DNA of 39,286 nucleotides, from the NCBI GenBank assembly GCA_038257155.1, contig JBBSJP010000046.1, forward strand, positions 1-39,286, read 5' to 3'. Origin of the DNA: JANJTY01 sp038257155. Lineage in GTDB: Bacteria > Pseudomonadota > Gammaproteobacteria > Xanthomonadales > Xanthomonadaceae. This document shows positions 25,401 to 35,100 of this stretch, in pieces. A program made the position numbers and the translations under genes. The first letter of the stretch is position 1; the number at the start of each line of letters is the position of its first letter. The notes under the pieces are model-generated. The model was not told where the DNA came from, searched no databases, and saw nothing but the letters and a program-made list of their open reading frames with translations.

Positions 25401-28400
25401 ACATCGCTTGACCCCATTTCCCCCTGCCCTACGTCGCCACCCGCGGCATTCAGCGAGCACCACGACATGCCCATCGACCCCAATGCCCACAGCGCCTGGC
25501 TGGCCGTCTTCTCCGAACATCAGCGCCAGACCGCCGAGGCCCAGGCGTCGTTCCAGCAGGCACTGGCCGAAAGCCACGCGGCTTATCTCAACCTGGCATC
25601 GTCCTCACTGGCTGGTCTGCAGGCCTTGATGCAGGGGCAAACACTTCCGGCTGCGACGATGCCGGCGACGGCAACACCGACACTGCCGCTTGCAGCGACG
25701 GTGCCATTGCCGGTGGCACCGACGACGCCATGGCCTACACCGATGCCGGTCGCTGCGACACAAGCAACGCCTGTGACAGTGCCACCGGCGCCAGTAGCCG
25801 ACAACGCAGCGGCGGCACGCGCCATCATGCCGACCCCGGCAGCGCAGCCCGCCGCTGCGGCCATCGATCTTGCCGCCCTGCTGCTCGCCGTGGTCGCCGA
25901 CAAGACTGGCTACCCGGTCGACATGCTCAACCTCGACATGGATCTCGAAGGCGATCTCGGCGTCGACTCGATCAAACGCGTCGAGATCCTCGCCGCGGTC
26001 GACGAGCGTGCCCCGTCACTGCCGAAGGTCGACCGCGCCCGTCTTGGGGCGCTGCATACCCTGCGCGAGATCGTCGACTACCTCGGCGTATCCGGTGCCA
26101 CATCGTCACCAGCGTCGACTGTCGCCGTGAGTGCGGCGCCGTCCGCGGTCGCGTCCAACATCGACCTGCCCGCGCTGTTGCTCAGCGTGGTGGCGGAGAA
26201 GACCGGCTACCCGGTCGACATGCTCAATCTCGACATGGACCTCGAAGGCGACCTCGGCGTCGACTCGATCAAGCGCGTCGAGATCCTTGCCGCAGTCGAC
26301 GAGCGTGCGCCATCCCTGCCCAAGGTCGATCGCGCCCGGCTTGGCGCGCTGCATACGCTGCGCGAGATCGTCGACTACCTTGGTGCGTCAAGCGCCGATG
26401 CGTCACCGGCTTCCAGCGCCGCTGTGAGCGCGGCACCATCCGCGGTAGCAGCCAGCATTGACCTGCCGGCCTTGCTGCTCAGCGTGGTCGCTGAGAAGAC
26501 TGGCTATCCGGTCGATATGCTCAACCTCGACATGGATCTGGAAGGTGATCTCGGTGTCGACTCGATCAAGCGCGTCGAGATCCTCGCTGCGGTCGACGAG
26601 CGCGCACCGTCCCTGCCCAAGGTCGATAGAGCACGGCTCGGCGCCCTGCATACCCTGCGCGAGATCGTCGACTACCTCGGTGCCGATGCCGGCGGCAGTG
26701 TCGTGGAGGCTGTGGCCGTCGAAACAACGCTCGCCGTTGCACCGCCGATTCCGCAGCCGGAACTGGGCCGCTATGTGGTCGAGCCGATCACCGCACCGGC
26801 CACCGGTTTCGCGATGCCCTTGCTCGGCTCCGGCGAGCGCATCTGGGTGGTCGGTCCCGATGCGATGGCCTCGGCGCTGGTTGCGGAACTGCGCCAGCGC
26901 AAGGTCAATGCGCAGGCCAGCACCGCGCCCCCCGAGGCTGCGCAAGCCTGCATCTACCTCGGTGGGCTGATCAAGGCCGAGAGCCGCGAGATCGCCATGG
27001 CGGTGAACCGCGAGGCTTTCGCCCTGGCGCGCCGCCTTGCACCGCGGTTGCAGTCGAAACCCGGCCTGTTCGTCACGGTGCAGGACAGCGGCGGCACATT
27101 CGGCTTTGGCGGCTCAGGCGAGCATCAGGCATGGCTGTCTGGACTACCCGCCCTGCTCAAGACCTGCGCGCTGGAATGGCCACTGGCTGCGTTGAAGGCC
27201 ATCGACATCGAGCGTGGTGCACGCAGCGACGCCGAACTGGCGGTCGCCATTGCTGACGAACTGCTGCGCGGTGGCGGGGAGATCGAGATCGGCCTGTCGG
27301 CCGGCGGTGAACGTCGCGCCCTGCACTGCGTGGCACGCGATGCTGCGCCTGCGAATTCGGTAATTGAAGCTGGCGATGTGGTGTTGGTTTCCGGCGGTGC
27401 TCGCGGTGTCACCGCGGCCTGCCTGCAGGCCTGGGCGGCGCACTGCCGTCCCACCCTGGTGCTGCTGGGTCGCACGCCGCTGCGCGACGAGCCGGCGGTC
27501 TACGCTGGCATTGCGGACGAAGCCGGCCTCAAGAAGGCTCTGCTGGCCGCGGCCAAGTCGGCCGGTCAGGCCATCACACCTGCCGAACTGCAGGCGCAAG
27601 TCGCGCAGGTTCTGGCGGTGCGCGAGATCCGCGCGAACCTGGCCGCACTGCGCGAAATCGGCGCCGAAGCGCATTACTTCAGCGCCGCAGTCGAGCAGCC
27701 GCAGGCACTCGAGGTCGTGCTCACACAGGTGCGCGAAACGCTTGGCCCGATCCGCGGCCTGATTCACGCCGCCGGCGTGCTGGCCGACAAGCGCATCGCG
27801 GAAAAAACCGATGCGATGTTCGACCGCGTGTTCGACACCAAGGTGCGCGGCCTGGCAACCCTGCTCGATGCCACGCGGGACGATCCGCTCAAGCTGCTCG
27901 CGGTGTTTTCCTCGGTCTCGGCACGCTGTGGCAACACCGGCCAGTCCGACTACGCGATGGCGAACGAAGTACTGGCGCGCGTGATGCACGCCGAAGCACG
28001 GCGTCGTCCGGGCTTGCGGGTGAAGTCACTTGGCTGGGGCCCATGGGAAGGCGGCATGGTTTCGCCCCAGCTAAAGGCGCGCTTTGCCGAGCTCGGCGTG
28101 CCGATGATTCCTCTCGAGATCGGCGCCGGCATGTTTGTCGCCGAGATGGACGATGCCAACGCGGTGGAACTGGTACTGGGCAGCGAACCGCGCCCCGAGG
28201 CGCTTCTTTCTGAAGGTGCCGAAGGGCGCGTGGAGGCACTCGAACTGATGGTGCGGCGCGACAGCCATGGCTATCTGGAAGGTCATGCCGTCAACGGCGA
28301 GCCGGTGGTGCCAGTGGTGCTGGCAGCCGAATGGCTGACCCGCGCCGTGCGCAGCCTGCGACCCGGCCGCCATGTGCAGTCCCTCCTCGATCTGAAGGTG

Positions 28401-29006
28401 TTGAAGGGCATTCGCCTGCACGGTTTCGAGAACGGCGGCGACCGCCTGCGCATCGAAGCGCGCCCGGTTCCCGGCAGCCAGGGCCGTGAGCTGCAGCTCG
28501 TGATCCGCGGCGCCACCAACGTGCCGCACTACAGCGCGCGCGCGGTGCTGGGCTCTGCGCGTGCGCTGCCAGGTGCAGACCTGCCCTCGCCGAGCATGCA
28601 GCAGTGGAGCGGCGGGCCGCTCTATACCGATCTGCTCTTCCATCGCGGCGAATTTGAACTGATCGAATCAGTCGACGGCATCTCCGACGAAGGCGTTTCC
28701 GCCACCGTGCGTGGCGTGGCCACGACCAACTGGCCGGGTGAAGCCTGGCAGCTCGATGTCGCAGCATTGGATGGTGGCTTGCAGGCCGCAGTGATCTACG
28801 GCCAGCGCATGTTGGGCGGCCCGAACCTGCCGACCTCGATCGGCGAGCTGCGCAGCTTCGCGCGCCCGACCAGCACCGGATCCATCCGCGTCACCGCACA
28901 CAGCCGCAAGGTCGGCAAGGCCGCCACCAGCACCGACATCGTCTTCAGCGATGCGGGCGGCCAGCGTCTGGCCGAGCTGATTGATGTGCAGAATCATGCG
29001 TTTTAA
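22419..29006 (+). CDS. pfaA: PfaA-like multidomain PUFA/secondary-lipid synthase: KS-AT-ACP-ACP-ACP-KR-DH
   Basis: 2195-residue iterative type I synthase. KS (about 3-470) has C206 in DAACASS, H341 in EAHGTGT and H382 in SQIGHTK. AT (about 565-890) has S668 in GHSFGE and starts FPGQGSQYLGMG. A P/A/T-rich linker follows (about 930-1145). Three ACPs carry phosphopantetheine serines S1184, S1283 and S1382 in LGVDSIKR, exactly 99 residues apart. KR begins VVLVSGGARGVTA (about 1650) with Y1845 in SDYAMANE. A C-terminal polyketide-type DH has H1956 in GHAVNGEPVVP. Marine PfaA usually has five or more ACPs; three is low. ATG 22419 gives the standard KS N-terminus. The linker at residues about 953-981 contains in-frame palindromic repeats. 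It acts with PfaD, PfaC and the PPTase encoded around it. Confidence 0.96.
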   Translation: MPPQQPIAIVGVSALFPGSSDAAGFWRDILAGRDLLCDVPATHWRIEDYYDPDPSAPDKTYARRGGFLGAVDFDALGFGVPPSTLPATDTSQLLALIVAQQVLADAARERVESIDRSRISVILGVTSAQELLFSMVSRLQRPVWERALREAGLPEAQVRDACERIAAGYVPWQEASFPGLLGNVVAGRIANRLDLGGTNCVTDAACASSFSAISMAVNELQLGHSDLVISGGVDTLNDIFMYMCFSKTPALSPSGDCRPFSDQADGTMLGEGLGMVALKRLADAERDGDRIYAVLRGVGTSSDGRSKSVYAPVSAGQAKALRRAYELAGYGPETVELVEAHGTGTKAGDVAEFEGLRLVFGGDGERPAQSCALGSVKSQIGHTKAAAGAAGLFKVVMALQHRVLPPTIKVDAPNPKLDIERSPFYLNTQARPWVRGSDHPRRASVSAFGFGGSNFHLTLEEYSGSGAKAERLPMHGSELILLQGDDAAALRVSAEAMLAESRPLAHVASDSRRDWNPASACRLAVVARDSEQLAQRLRAALTRIAASPTEAFSLPVGSSYGVGALEGKLAALFPGQGSQYLGMGAALAMQFAAAQDIWDAAADHDFDGERLQQRVFPHPVFSDADRATQTARLTATEWAQPALAICSAAQWAVLRSLGITADCHAGHSFGEVMALHAAGAFDFATALRIARRRGELMRDAAKQPGAMLALVLDIERVRGMLTGHDELVVANHNAPQQIVVSGPLAAIEAFEAALTAQSIAAKRLPVATAFHSRVVADAADGFAAALNEVDIQAPTQTVYANSSAEPYPTDPAALRARLASQLAQPVRFVEMIEAMYADGVRTFLEVGAGSVLSGLVAAILGERPHRVIGFDRKGRDGVDTLLLGLARLAAAGVAMQPDALFADVRLPALPTRSKMAVSICGSNLGKPYPPLQPGDWPVANAEPAIERVREGARSIDDQSKVGQGPRSIDDKPTVGQGPPYESSADNVRRAAPEFTSLDPISPCPTSPPAAFSEHHDMPIDPNAHSAWLAVFSEHQRQTAEAQASFQQALAESHAAYLNLASSSLAGLQALMQGQTLPAATMPATATPTLPLAATVPLPVAPTTPWPTPMPVAATQATPVTVPPAPVADNAAAARAIMPTPAAQPAAAAIDLAALLLAVVADKTGYPVDMLNLDMDLEGDLGVDSIKRVEILAAVDERAPSLPKVDRARLGALHTLREIVDYLGVSGATSSPASTVAVSAAPSAVASNIDLPALLLSVVAEKTGYPVDMLNLDMDLEGDLGVDSIKRVEILAAVDERAPSLPKVDRARLGALHTLREIVDYLGASSADASPASSAAVSAAPSAVAASIDLPALLLSVVAEKTGYPVDMLNLDMDLEGDLGVDSIKRVEILAAVDERAPSLPKVDRARLGALHTLREIVDYLGADAGGSVVEAVAVETTLAVAPPIPQPELGRYVVEPITAPATGFAMPLLGSGERIWVVGPDAMASALVAELRQRKVNAQASTAPPEAAQACIYLGGLIKAESREIAMAVNREAFALARRLAPRLQSKPGLFVTVQDSGGTFGFGGSGEHQAWLSGLPALLKTCALEWPLAALKAIDIERGARSDAELAVAIADELLRGGGEIEIGLSAGGERRALHCVARDAAPANSVIEAGDVVLVSGGARGVTAACLQAWAAHCRPTLVLLGRTPLRDEPAVYAGIADEAGLKKALLAAAKSAGQAITPAELQAQVAQVLAVREIRANLAALREIGAEAHYFSAAVEQPQALEVVLTQVRETLGPIRGLIHAAGVLADKRIAEKTDAMFDRVFDTKVRGLATLLDATRDDPLKLLAVFSSVSARCGNTGQSDYAMANEVLARVMHAEARRRPGLRVKSLGWGPWEGGMVSPQLKARFAELGVPMIPLEIGAGMFVAEMDDANAVELVLGSEPRPEALLSEGAEGRVEALELMVRRDSHGYLEGHAVNGEPVVPVVLAAEWLTRAVRSLRPGRHVQSLLDLKVLKGIRLHGFENGGDRLRIEARPVPGSQGRELQLVIRGATNVPHYSARAVLGSARALPGADLPSPSMQQWSGGPLYTDLLFHRGEFELIESVDGISDEGVSATVRGVATTNWPGEAWQLDVAALDGGLQAAVIYGQRMLGGPNLPTSIGELRSFARPTSTGSIRVTAHSRKVGKAATSTDIVFSDAGGQRLAELIDVQNHAF
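25275..25361. repeat. In-frame palindromic repeats in the PfaA AT-ACP linker
   Basis: A 39-bp unit is tandemly duplicated (25275-25313 and 25314-25352, diverged), each ending with the palindrome GTGGGCCAAGGCCCAC. The second copy continues as a 26-nt sequence (25336-25361) that is identical to 31495-31520 in pfaC and ends CCCTACGAG. Read in the other direction it has the CGTAGG head seen in the intergenic elements. It encodes SIDD...VGQGP twice. Confidence 0.85.
25850..26700. repeat. Three near-identical 297-bp ACP-coding repeats
   Basis: The three ACP domains are encoded by tandem units with a 297-bp period. The DNA around DMDLEGDLGVDSIKRVEIL and APSLPKVDRARLGALHTLRE is almost the same in each, with mainly synonymous changes, while the A/S-rich spacers differ slightly. 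This is consistent with gene conversion or recent unit duplication and allows ACP copy number to change in frame. Confidence 0.9.
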
Positions 29007-29150
29007 GCGCGCGCCCAAGGCTGCGGCCCGCGTGCGACTCATGGCGGCTGCAAGATCACGGTCGCTGACAGGGTCAGCTCCTACAGGGTGTGCGGCGCGT
29101 CTCGGCGCCTGCGCGTTGAATGTTTTGGCGCTTTCCACGCAGCAAGCAAC

Positions 29151-32100
29151 ATGAGTGGCTGGCAGATCGCCATTGTCGGGCGTGCCTGCGTACTGCCCGG
29201 GGCCTTGAGTCCGGCGCAGCTGTGGGATGCGGTACGCGATGGTCGCGACCTGATCGGCAGGGCGCCTGCGGAGCGTTGGCGCATGCCGATGGATCGCGCG
29301 CTGGGCAGTGCCGATGCGCCGCAGCCTGACCGCGCCTGGAACGACCGCGGCGGCTATGTGGATGGGTTCGAAAAAATCTGGAATCCCGATGGGTTTGCCC
29401 TGCCGGCAAAAGACCTCGCAACGCTCGATCCGATGGCGCACTGGCTGCTGCACTGCTCGCGCACTGCGCTTGCTGAGGCACACAGCGCCGACGCGCGGGT
29501 TGGCGCGGTGTTCGGCAATCTCGGCTTTCCCAGCGAGGCGATGGCGAATTACGCCGACTCGGTTTGGCACGCCGCTGGCGAGGGCGTGGACTCACGCAAC
29601 CGCTTCATGAGTGGCGGCACTGCGGCCGTGCTGCAACAGGCTTTGCAGCTGGACTGCGGCGCATTGAGCCTGGATGCAGCCTGCGCCAGCTCGCTCTATG
29701 CGATCAAGCTGGCCTGCGACCGGCTGCGCGAGGGCAGTGCCGACCTGATGCTGGCTGGCGCGGTGCAGCGCGCCGATGACCTGTTCCTGCACATGGGGTT
29801 CTCCGCGCTGCAGGCGCTGAGCCGCAGTGGTCGCTCGCGTCCGTTTCATCGCGATGCCGACGGCCTGCTGCCGGCCGAAGGCTGCGCCATGCTCGCGCTC
29901 AAACGCCTCGACGACGCGCAGCGCGATGGCGATACGGTATACGGCGTGATCCGTGGTATCGGCCTGTCGAATGATGGCCGTGGCAAGGGATTGCTGGTTC
30001 CGGATTCGGCGGGCCAGCAGCGCGCCATGCGGCTGGCCTGGGAGGCAGCTCAACTCGACCCAGCGAGCGCGTCCCTGCTCGAATGCCACGCCACTGGAAC
30101 GCCGGTTGGTGACGCCACCGAATTGCAGGCCAGTGCCGCGATCTTTGCCGATGCGCGCGAGCTGCCAATCGGATCGCTCAAGTCGAATCTTGGTCACCTG
30201 ATCACCGTCGCCGGCGCGGCGGGCCTAATCAAGCTGACCGAGGCCATGCGTCACGGCATTCGTCCACCGACCTTGCACGTCGAAGCACCCACTGAAGCAC
30301 TGAAGGACACACCGTTTCGCCTGTTGCACGCGGCCGAGGCCTGGACCTCCGATGGCCTACGCGTGGCGGGACTGTCCGCTTTCGGCTTCGGCGGCAACAA
30401 CGCGCATCTGGTGCTGGAGGAGGCTTCTTCATTGCAGGCTCCGGTGGCCTCGAATGGACTGTGGTTCGAGACGGCGCCCTCGACCCTTCGATCCACGCTT
30501 CGCGCGGCCTCAGGACAGGCCTGTGGTCTCGCTCCGCCCGCCTTACCATGCTCGGAATGGCCTGCGCAGCAGGAAGGCGCGAAGCGCCTCGCAGCCGCCT
30601 TGGCGGTCGATCGAGAACGCGTCTCGAACCACCGCGCCGCTGACCCGATCGCCATCATCGCGCTTGGCATCCTCGCCGGCCCCTGCCGCAGCCGCGCCGA
30701 GTTCACCGATGCCCTGTTCGCCGGCACCGACCTGCGCAATGCCGAAGGCGAGTCACCGATCGATTCAATCACTCTGGATCTCGATGGCCTGCGCGTCCCG
30801 CCCAACGATCTGGCCCAGGCCCTGCCGCAGCAACTCGCCATGCTGCAGGCCGCGCGCGAAGCGCTGGCCGAAGTCAGCGTGCTGCCGCACGAGCGCACTG
30901 CAGTGTTCATCGGCATGGAACCCGATGCCGAGGTCGCGCGCTTCGGTACGCGCTGGCGAATGCAGGGCGATGCCGCGCAGCGCGATGCCGTGGTGCCGGC
31001 GCTGCAGGCGGCCGGCGTACTCGGCTGCATGCCGAACATTCCGGCCAATCGTCTGAGTTCGGCGTTCGACCTGGGCGGACCGGCCTTCACCCTGCAATCA
31101 GGTAAACACTCTGCGCTGGCTGCACTCGACATCGCCTGCCGCGGCCTGCGCCTGGGAGAGTTCGATGCCGCGCTGATTGGCGCGGTCGATTTCGGCTGCG
31201 AGCCGGTCAATCGCGCCGCCAGCGGCAGGCCCGCGGCGGATGCTGCCGTGGCGTTCGTGCTGAAGCGCCTGAGCGATGCCGAGCGCGACGGTGACCGCGT
31301 GTATGCGCTGGTCGATGCTGCGACTGTTTCCGCAATCGATGCCCTGCCCGACCTGGGCGAACGCATAGGCTGTGCCGGGGCGGCCGAGGGCGCGCTGCAC
31401 CTGGCGGCGGCAGCGCTGTGCCTGCATCACCGACGAGAGCTGGATGGGCGGCCGTGGTTGCCGCGTCTGGCCTTGCACACCTGCGAGGACAATTCGGTGG
31501 GCCAAGGCCCACCCTACGAGGCGCCAGCGAACCACGCGTCGAGCACCTCGACGCAAAGCAAGGCACATCTTGATGCGCCGGTCGCGGCGCCTGCAGCGGC
31601 GGATCAAGATCCGCCCTCCAAGGAGCCGATTTCGCTCGACGCTCGCCGTTTCCGCGCGCAGGCGCATGGACTGCCCGCACTGCAGCTAAGCGCACCGGCG
31701 GGCCACCCTCAGCGAAGCGAATCGCCTGTGCCGCGGCTCTACGCGTTTGCCGGCGAAGATCGCGCCGCCGTGATCGCCGCACTGCAGGCACGCAGCGAAG
31801 GACTGGACGGTCCGGCGCGCCTGGTGCTGGTCGCGCGCGAGGATGATTTCGAGGCGCAGCGCGCCCGCGCCCTGTCCTACCTGCGTGATGGCACACCGGC
31901 CGGACCTGGCGTGCATTACCGCGATCACCCCATCGGCGGCGAGCTGGCCTTCGCGTTTGCCGGCGCCGGCGCCGCGTATCGTGGGATGGGCCGTGCCCTG
32001 CTCGAACACCTTCCGCAGCTCGGTGACCGACTGGCACAGCAAAGCCAGCGCCTTGCCACCGCATTGGACTGGGCCTTCGACCCAAGCGAGCCGCGACCTT

Positions 32101-35100
32101 CGGTACTGCAGCAGCTGTGGGGCGCCTCTGCGCTGTCGCAGCTGCATCTTGCGCTGTCGGAGGATGTACTTGGTCTGCAGGCCGATGCCTGGCTCGGCTA
32201 TTCCTCTGGCGAAACCAATGCCCTGGTCGCCGCCGGCATCTGGCGCGATCCGGATGCCCTGATCGCACGCATGGAAGCCAGTTACCTGGCGACGCGTGAA
32301 CTCGGCGGCGAGTTCGCCGCCATCGCGCGGCAGTGGGGCGAAGCAGTGCGCTGGGCAAGTTGGACCGTGCTGGCTTCACCGGAAGTCGTACGAGAGACCA
32401 TCGCCGACCTGCCGCGCGTGCACCTGGCCATCATCAATGGCGAATCGGATTGCCTGATCGCCGGCGATGCAGAAGGCTGTGACACTGCCGTGCATCGCCT
32501 CGGCGCCGCGCGCTGCCTGGCGCTGGACTATCCGTTCGCGGTGCATGTTCCCGAACTGGCCGCGCTGCGTGATCAGTGGCTCGAGCTGCACACTTTGCCA
32601 AGCCATACGCCGCGTCACGGCCGGATCTATTCGACGGCCTGGGGACACAGCTATTCCCCGGATACTGAAACCTGTGCGCGCGCCATCCTCGACCAGGCCG
32701 AGCGCGAGCTGGATATTCGCCCGCTGGTTCTGCAGGCCTGGAATGACGGCGTGCGCATCTTCGTCGAGCACGGCCCGCGCGGCGGATTCGGTCGCGCGAT
32801 CCGCGACATCCTTGGAGATCGTGAATGCCTGGTGGTCAGCCTGGATCGCCTGGGCCAGGGGATCGAGGCGGTGCTGCATGCAGCGGCTGCGCTGCTCGCG
32901 GCCGGCATAGCGGTGAATCATCAGCGACTCACTGAACTGCTGGTATCGGCGCGGCAGTTGCCGACTGCGAAACGCCCGATGCGCTTTGCCGGGCATTGGC
33001 CGGCGGTGCAGTTGTCCTCGTCAGCGCAGCGGACGTCGCTATTGGCTGATCCTTCGGCAACGGGGAGCAATGACATCGAAGTCGAGGTACCGAATTGGTC
33101 GCAGGTAAAGGGCCCCTCACCCCTGCCCCTCTCCCGCATGCGGGAGAGGAGTTCAGTCGGATCTCCTGACTTGTCGCCGCACCCGACTGCCCGACGCGAA
33201 TTTTTCGAAACCTTGATTCAAGAATCCGAGATGCAAGTCCAAGTCCAGATCATGCAGCCGGCGCCCGTGCTGCCGTCGGTGCTTTCGTGTGTTCCCCTCG
33301 AACCAGCGCTCAAAAAACAAGCAGCTGTAGCTACGAAGCAAGCGCCCGCGATTCAGCTGATCGCGCCGGCACGCAGCCCACATCCGGCACTGGCTGCGTG
33401 GCAGGACCAGCTTGCCCACATCAGTTCGGTGCATGGAGATTTTCTTCGCCGCCAACAGGTCGCGCAGGCTAGCTTCCTGGCGCAGCGTGGAGTGGCCCAG
33501 GGGATCTTATTGCGGTCGACGACAACGCGAACAAGCGATTGCATCGAGAACCAGCGTGGCTCGCTGCGCGGCACGATTTCAGAGATCGAGTTCGCGCTAC
33601 CGCCTGGGCCTGTTGCAAGCCCCGCCCCTCACCCCAACCCCACTCCCGTGGGGAGAGGGGCCATGGGCATCACGCTCGCCCAGGCTTCGGACTCCCTTCA
33701 ATGGAACTCGATCCTGAATTGCTCCCCTCTCCCCACGGGAGAGGGGTTGGGGGTGAGGGGCGAATCGCAGCGCGATACCGGAAGATCGCCCGAGACTTCA
33801 ACCAGCCCGATGAAGACTGGAAGCCACGATACAAACCTTGCTCAGGCTACAGTCCCCACCGGCCCGCACTTCACCCGCGAACAGCTGCTGATCCATTCCG
33901 ACGGCCGCATCTCGGACATCTTCGGCCCTGCCTTCGAATCGCAGGACAACTATGCCCTGCAGGTGCGCATGCCGAAGCCACCGCTGCTGCTGGCCGATCG
34001 CGTGCTCGGCATCGAAGGCGAAGCCGGCAAGCTCGGCGCTGGCCGGATCTGGACCGAAACCGATGTTGCCGCCGATGCCTGGTATCTGCAGCACGGCCGC
34101 ATGCCGGCGGGGGTGATGATCGAAGCCGGCCAGGCCGACCTGATGCTGGTGTCGTGGCAGGGCATCGATGCGCACAACCGTGGCGAACGCGTCTATCGAC
34201 TGCTGGGCTGCGAGCTGACCTATCACGGCGACCTGCCGCGCGTCGGCGAGACCCTGCGCTTCGACATCCATCTCGACGGCCATGCCGCGCAGGGCGATGT
34301 GCGGCTGATGTTCTTCCACTACGACAGCATGAATGGCGAGCGTCGCCAGCTGTCGGTGCGCAAGGGTCAGGCGGGATTTTTCACTGCGGCCGAATTGGCC
34401 GAGTCGGCCGGCTGCCTGTGGAGTCCTGAATCACAGGACATCGTGCCCGAGCCGCGGCTCGATGCACCCGAAGTGCGGTGCCCTCCGCGAGCGCTCGATC
34501 GCGTCCAGCTCGAAGCGTTTGCGGCCGGAGACACCGCCGCCTGCTTCGGCCCTGGCTTCGAACTGGCACGCACCCACACCCGCAGCCCTGCGATCCACGG
34601 CGGTCGCATGCTACTGCTCGATCGCGTCACCGAACTCGACCAGCAGGGCGGCCCCTGGCAGCGCGGCTACCTTCGCGCCGAGCTGGATATCGATCCGAAA
34701 CAGTGGTTCTTCGACGGCCACTTCAAGAACGATCCCTGCATGCCAGGCACGCTGATGTTCGAGGCCTGCCTGCAGGCCATGGCAATCCATCTTGCCGGCT
34801 GCGGCTACACCCTCAAGCGCGATGGCTGGCACTTCCAGCCGGTGCCCGAACTGCCCTATCAACTGCAGTGCCGCGGCCAGGTGATTCCGTCTTCCAAGTG
34901 CCTGGTGACCGAGGTCTTCGTCGAAGAGCGCATCGCCGGACCGGTACCGACGCTCTACGCCGACCTGCTCTGCACCGTCGATGGCCTGAAAGCCTTTCAC
35001 GCCCGCCGCGTGGCGCTGGAACTGGTGCCGGATTGGCCGCTGGAATCCGACCCGGATGCGGGCAGTGACGACAGCGGGCGGGATGTCGCCGTAGTCGACG

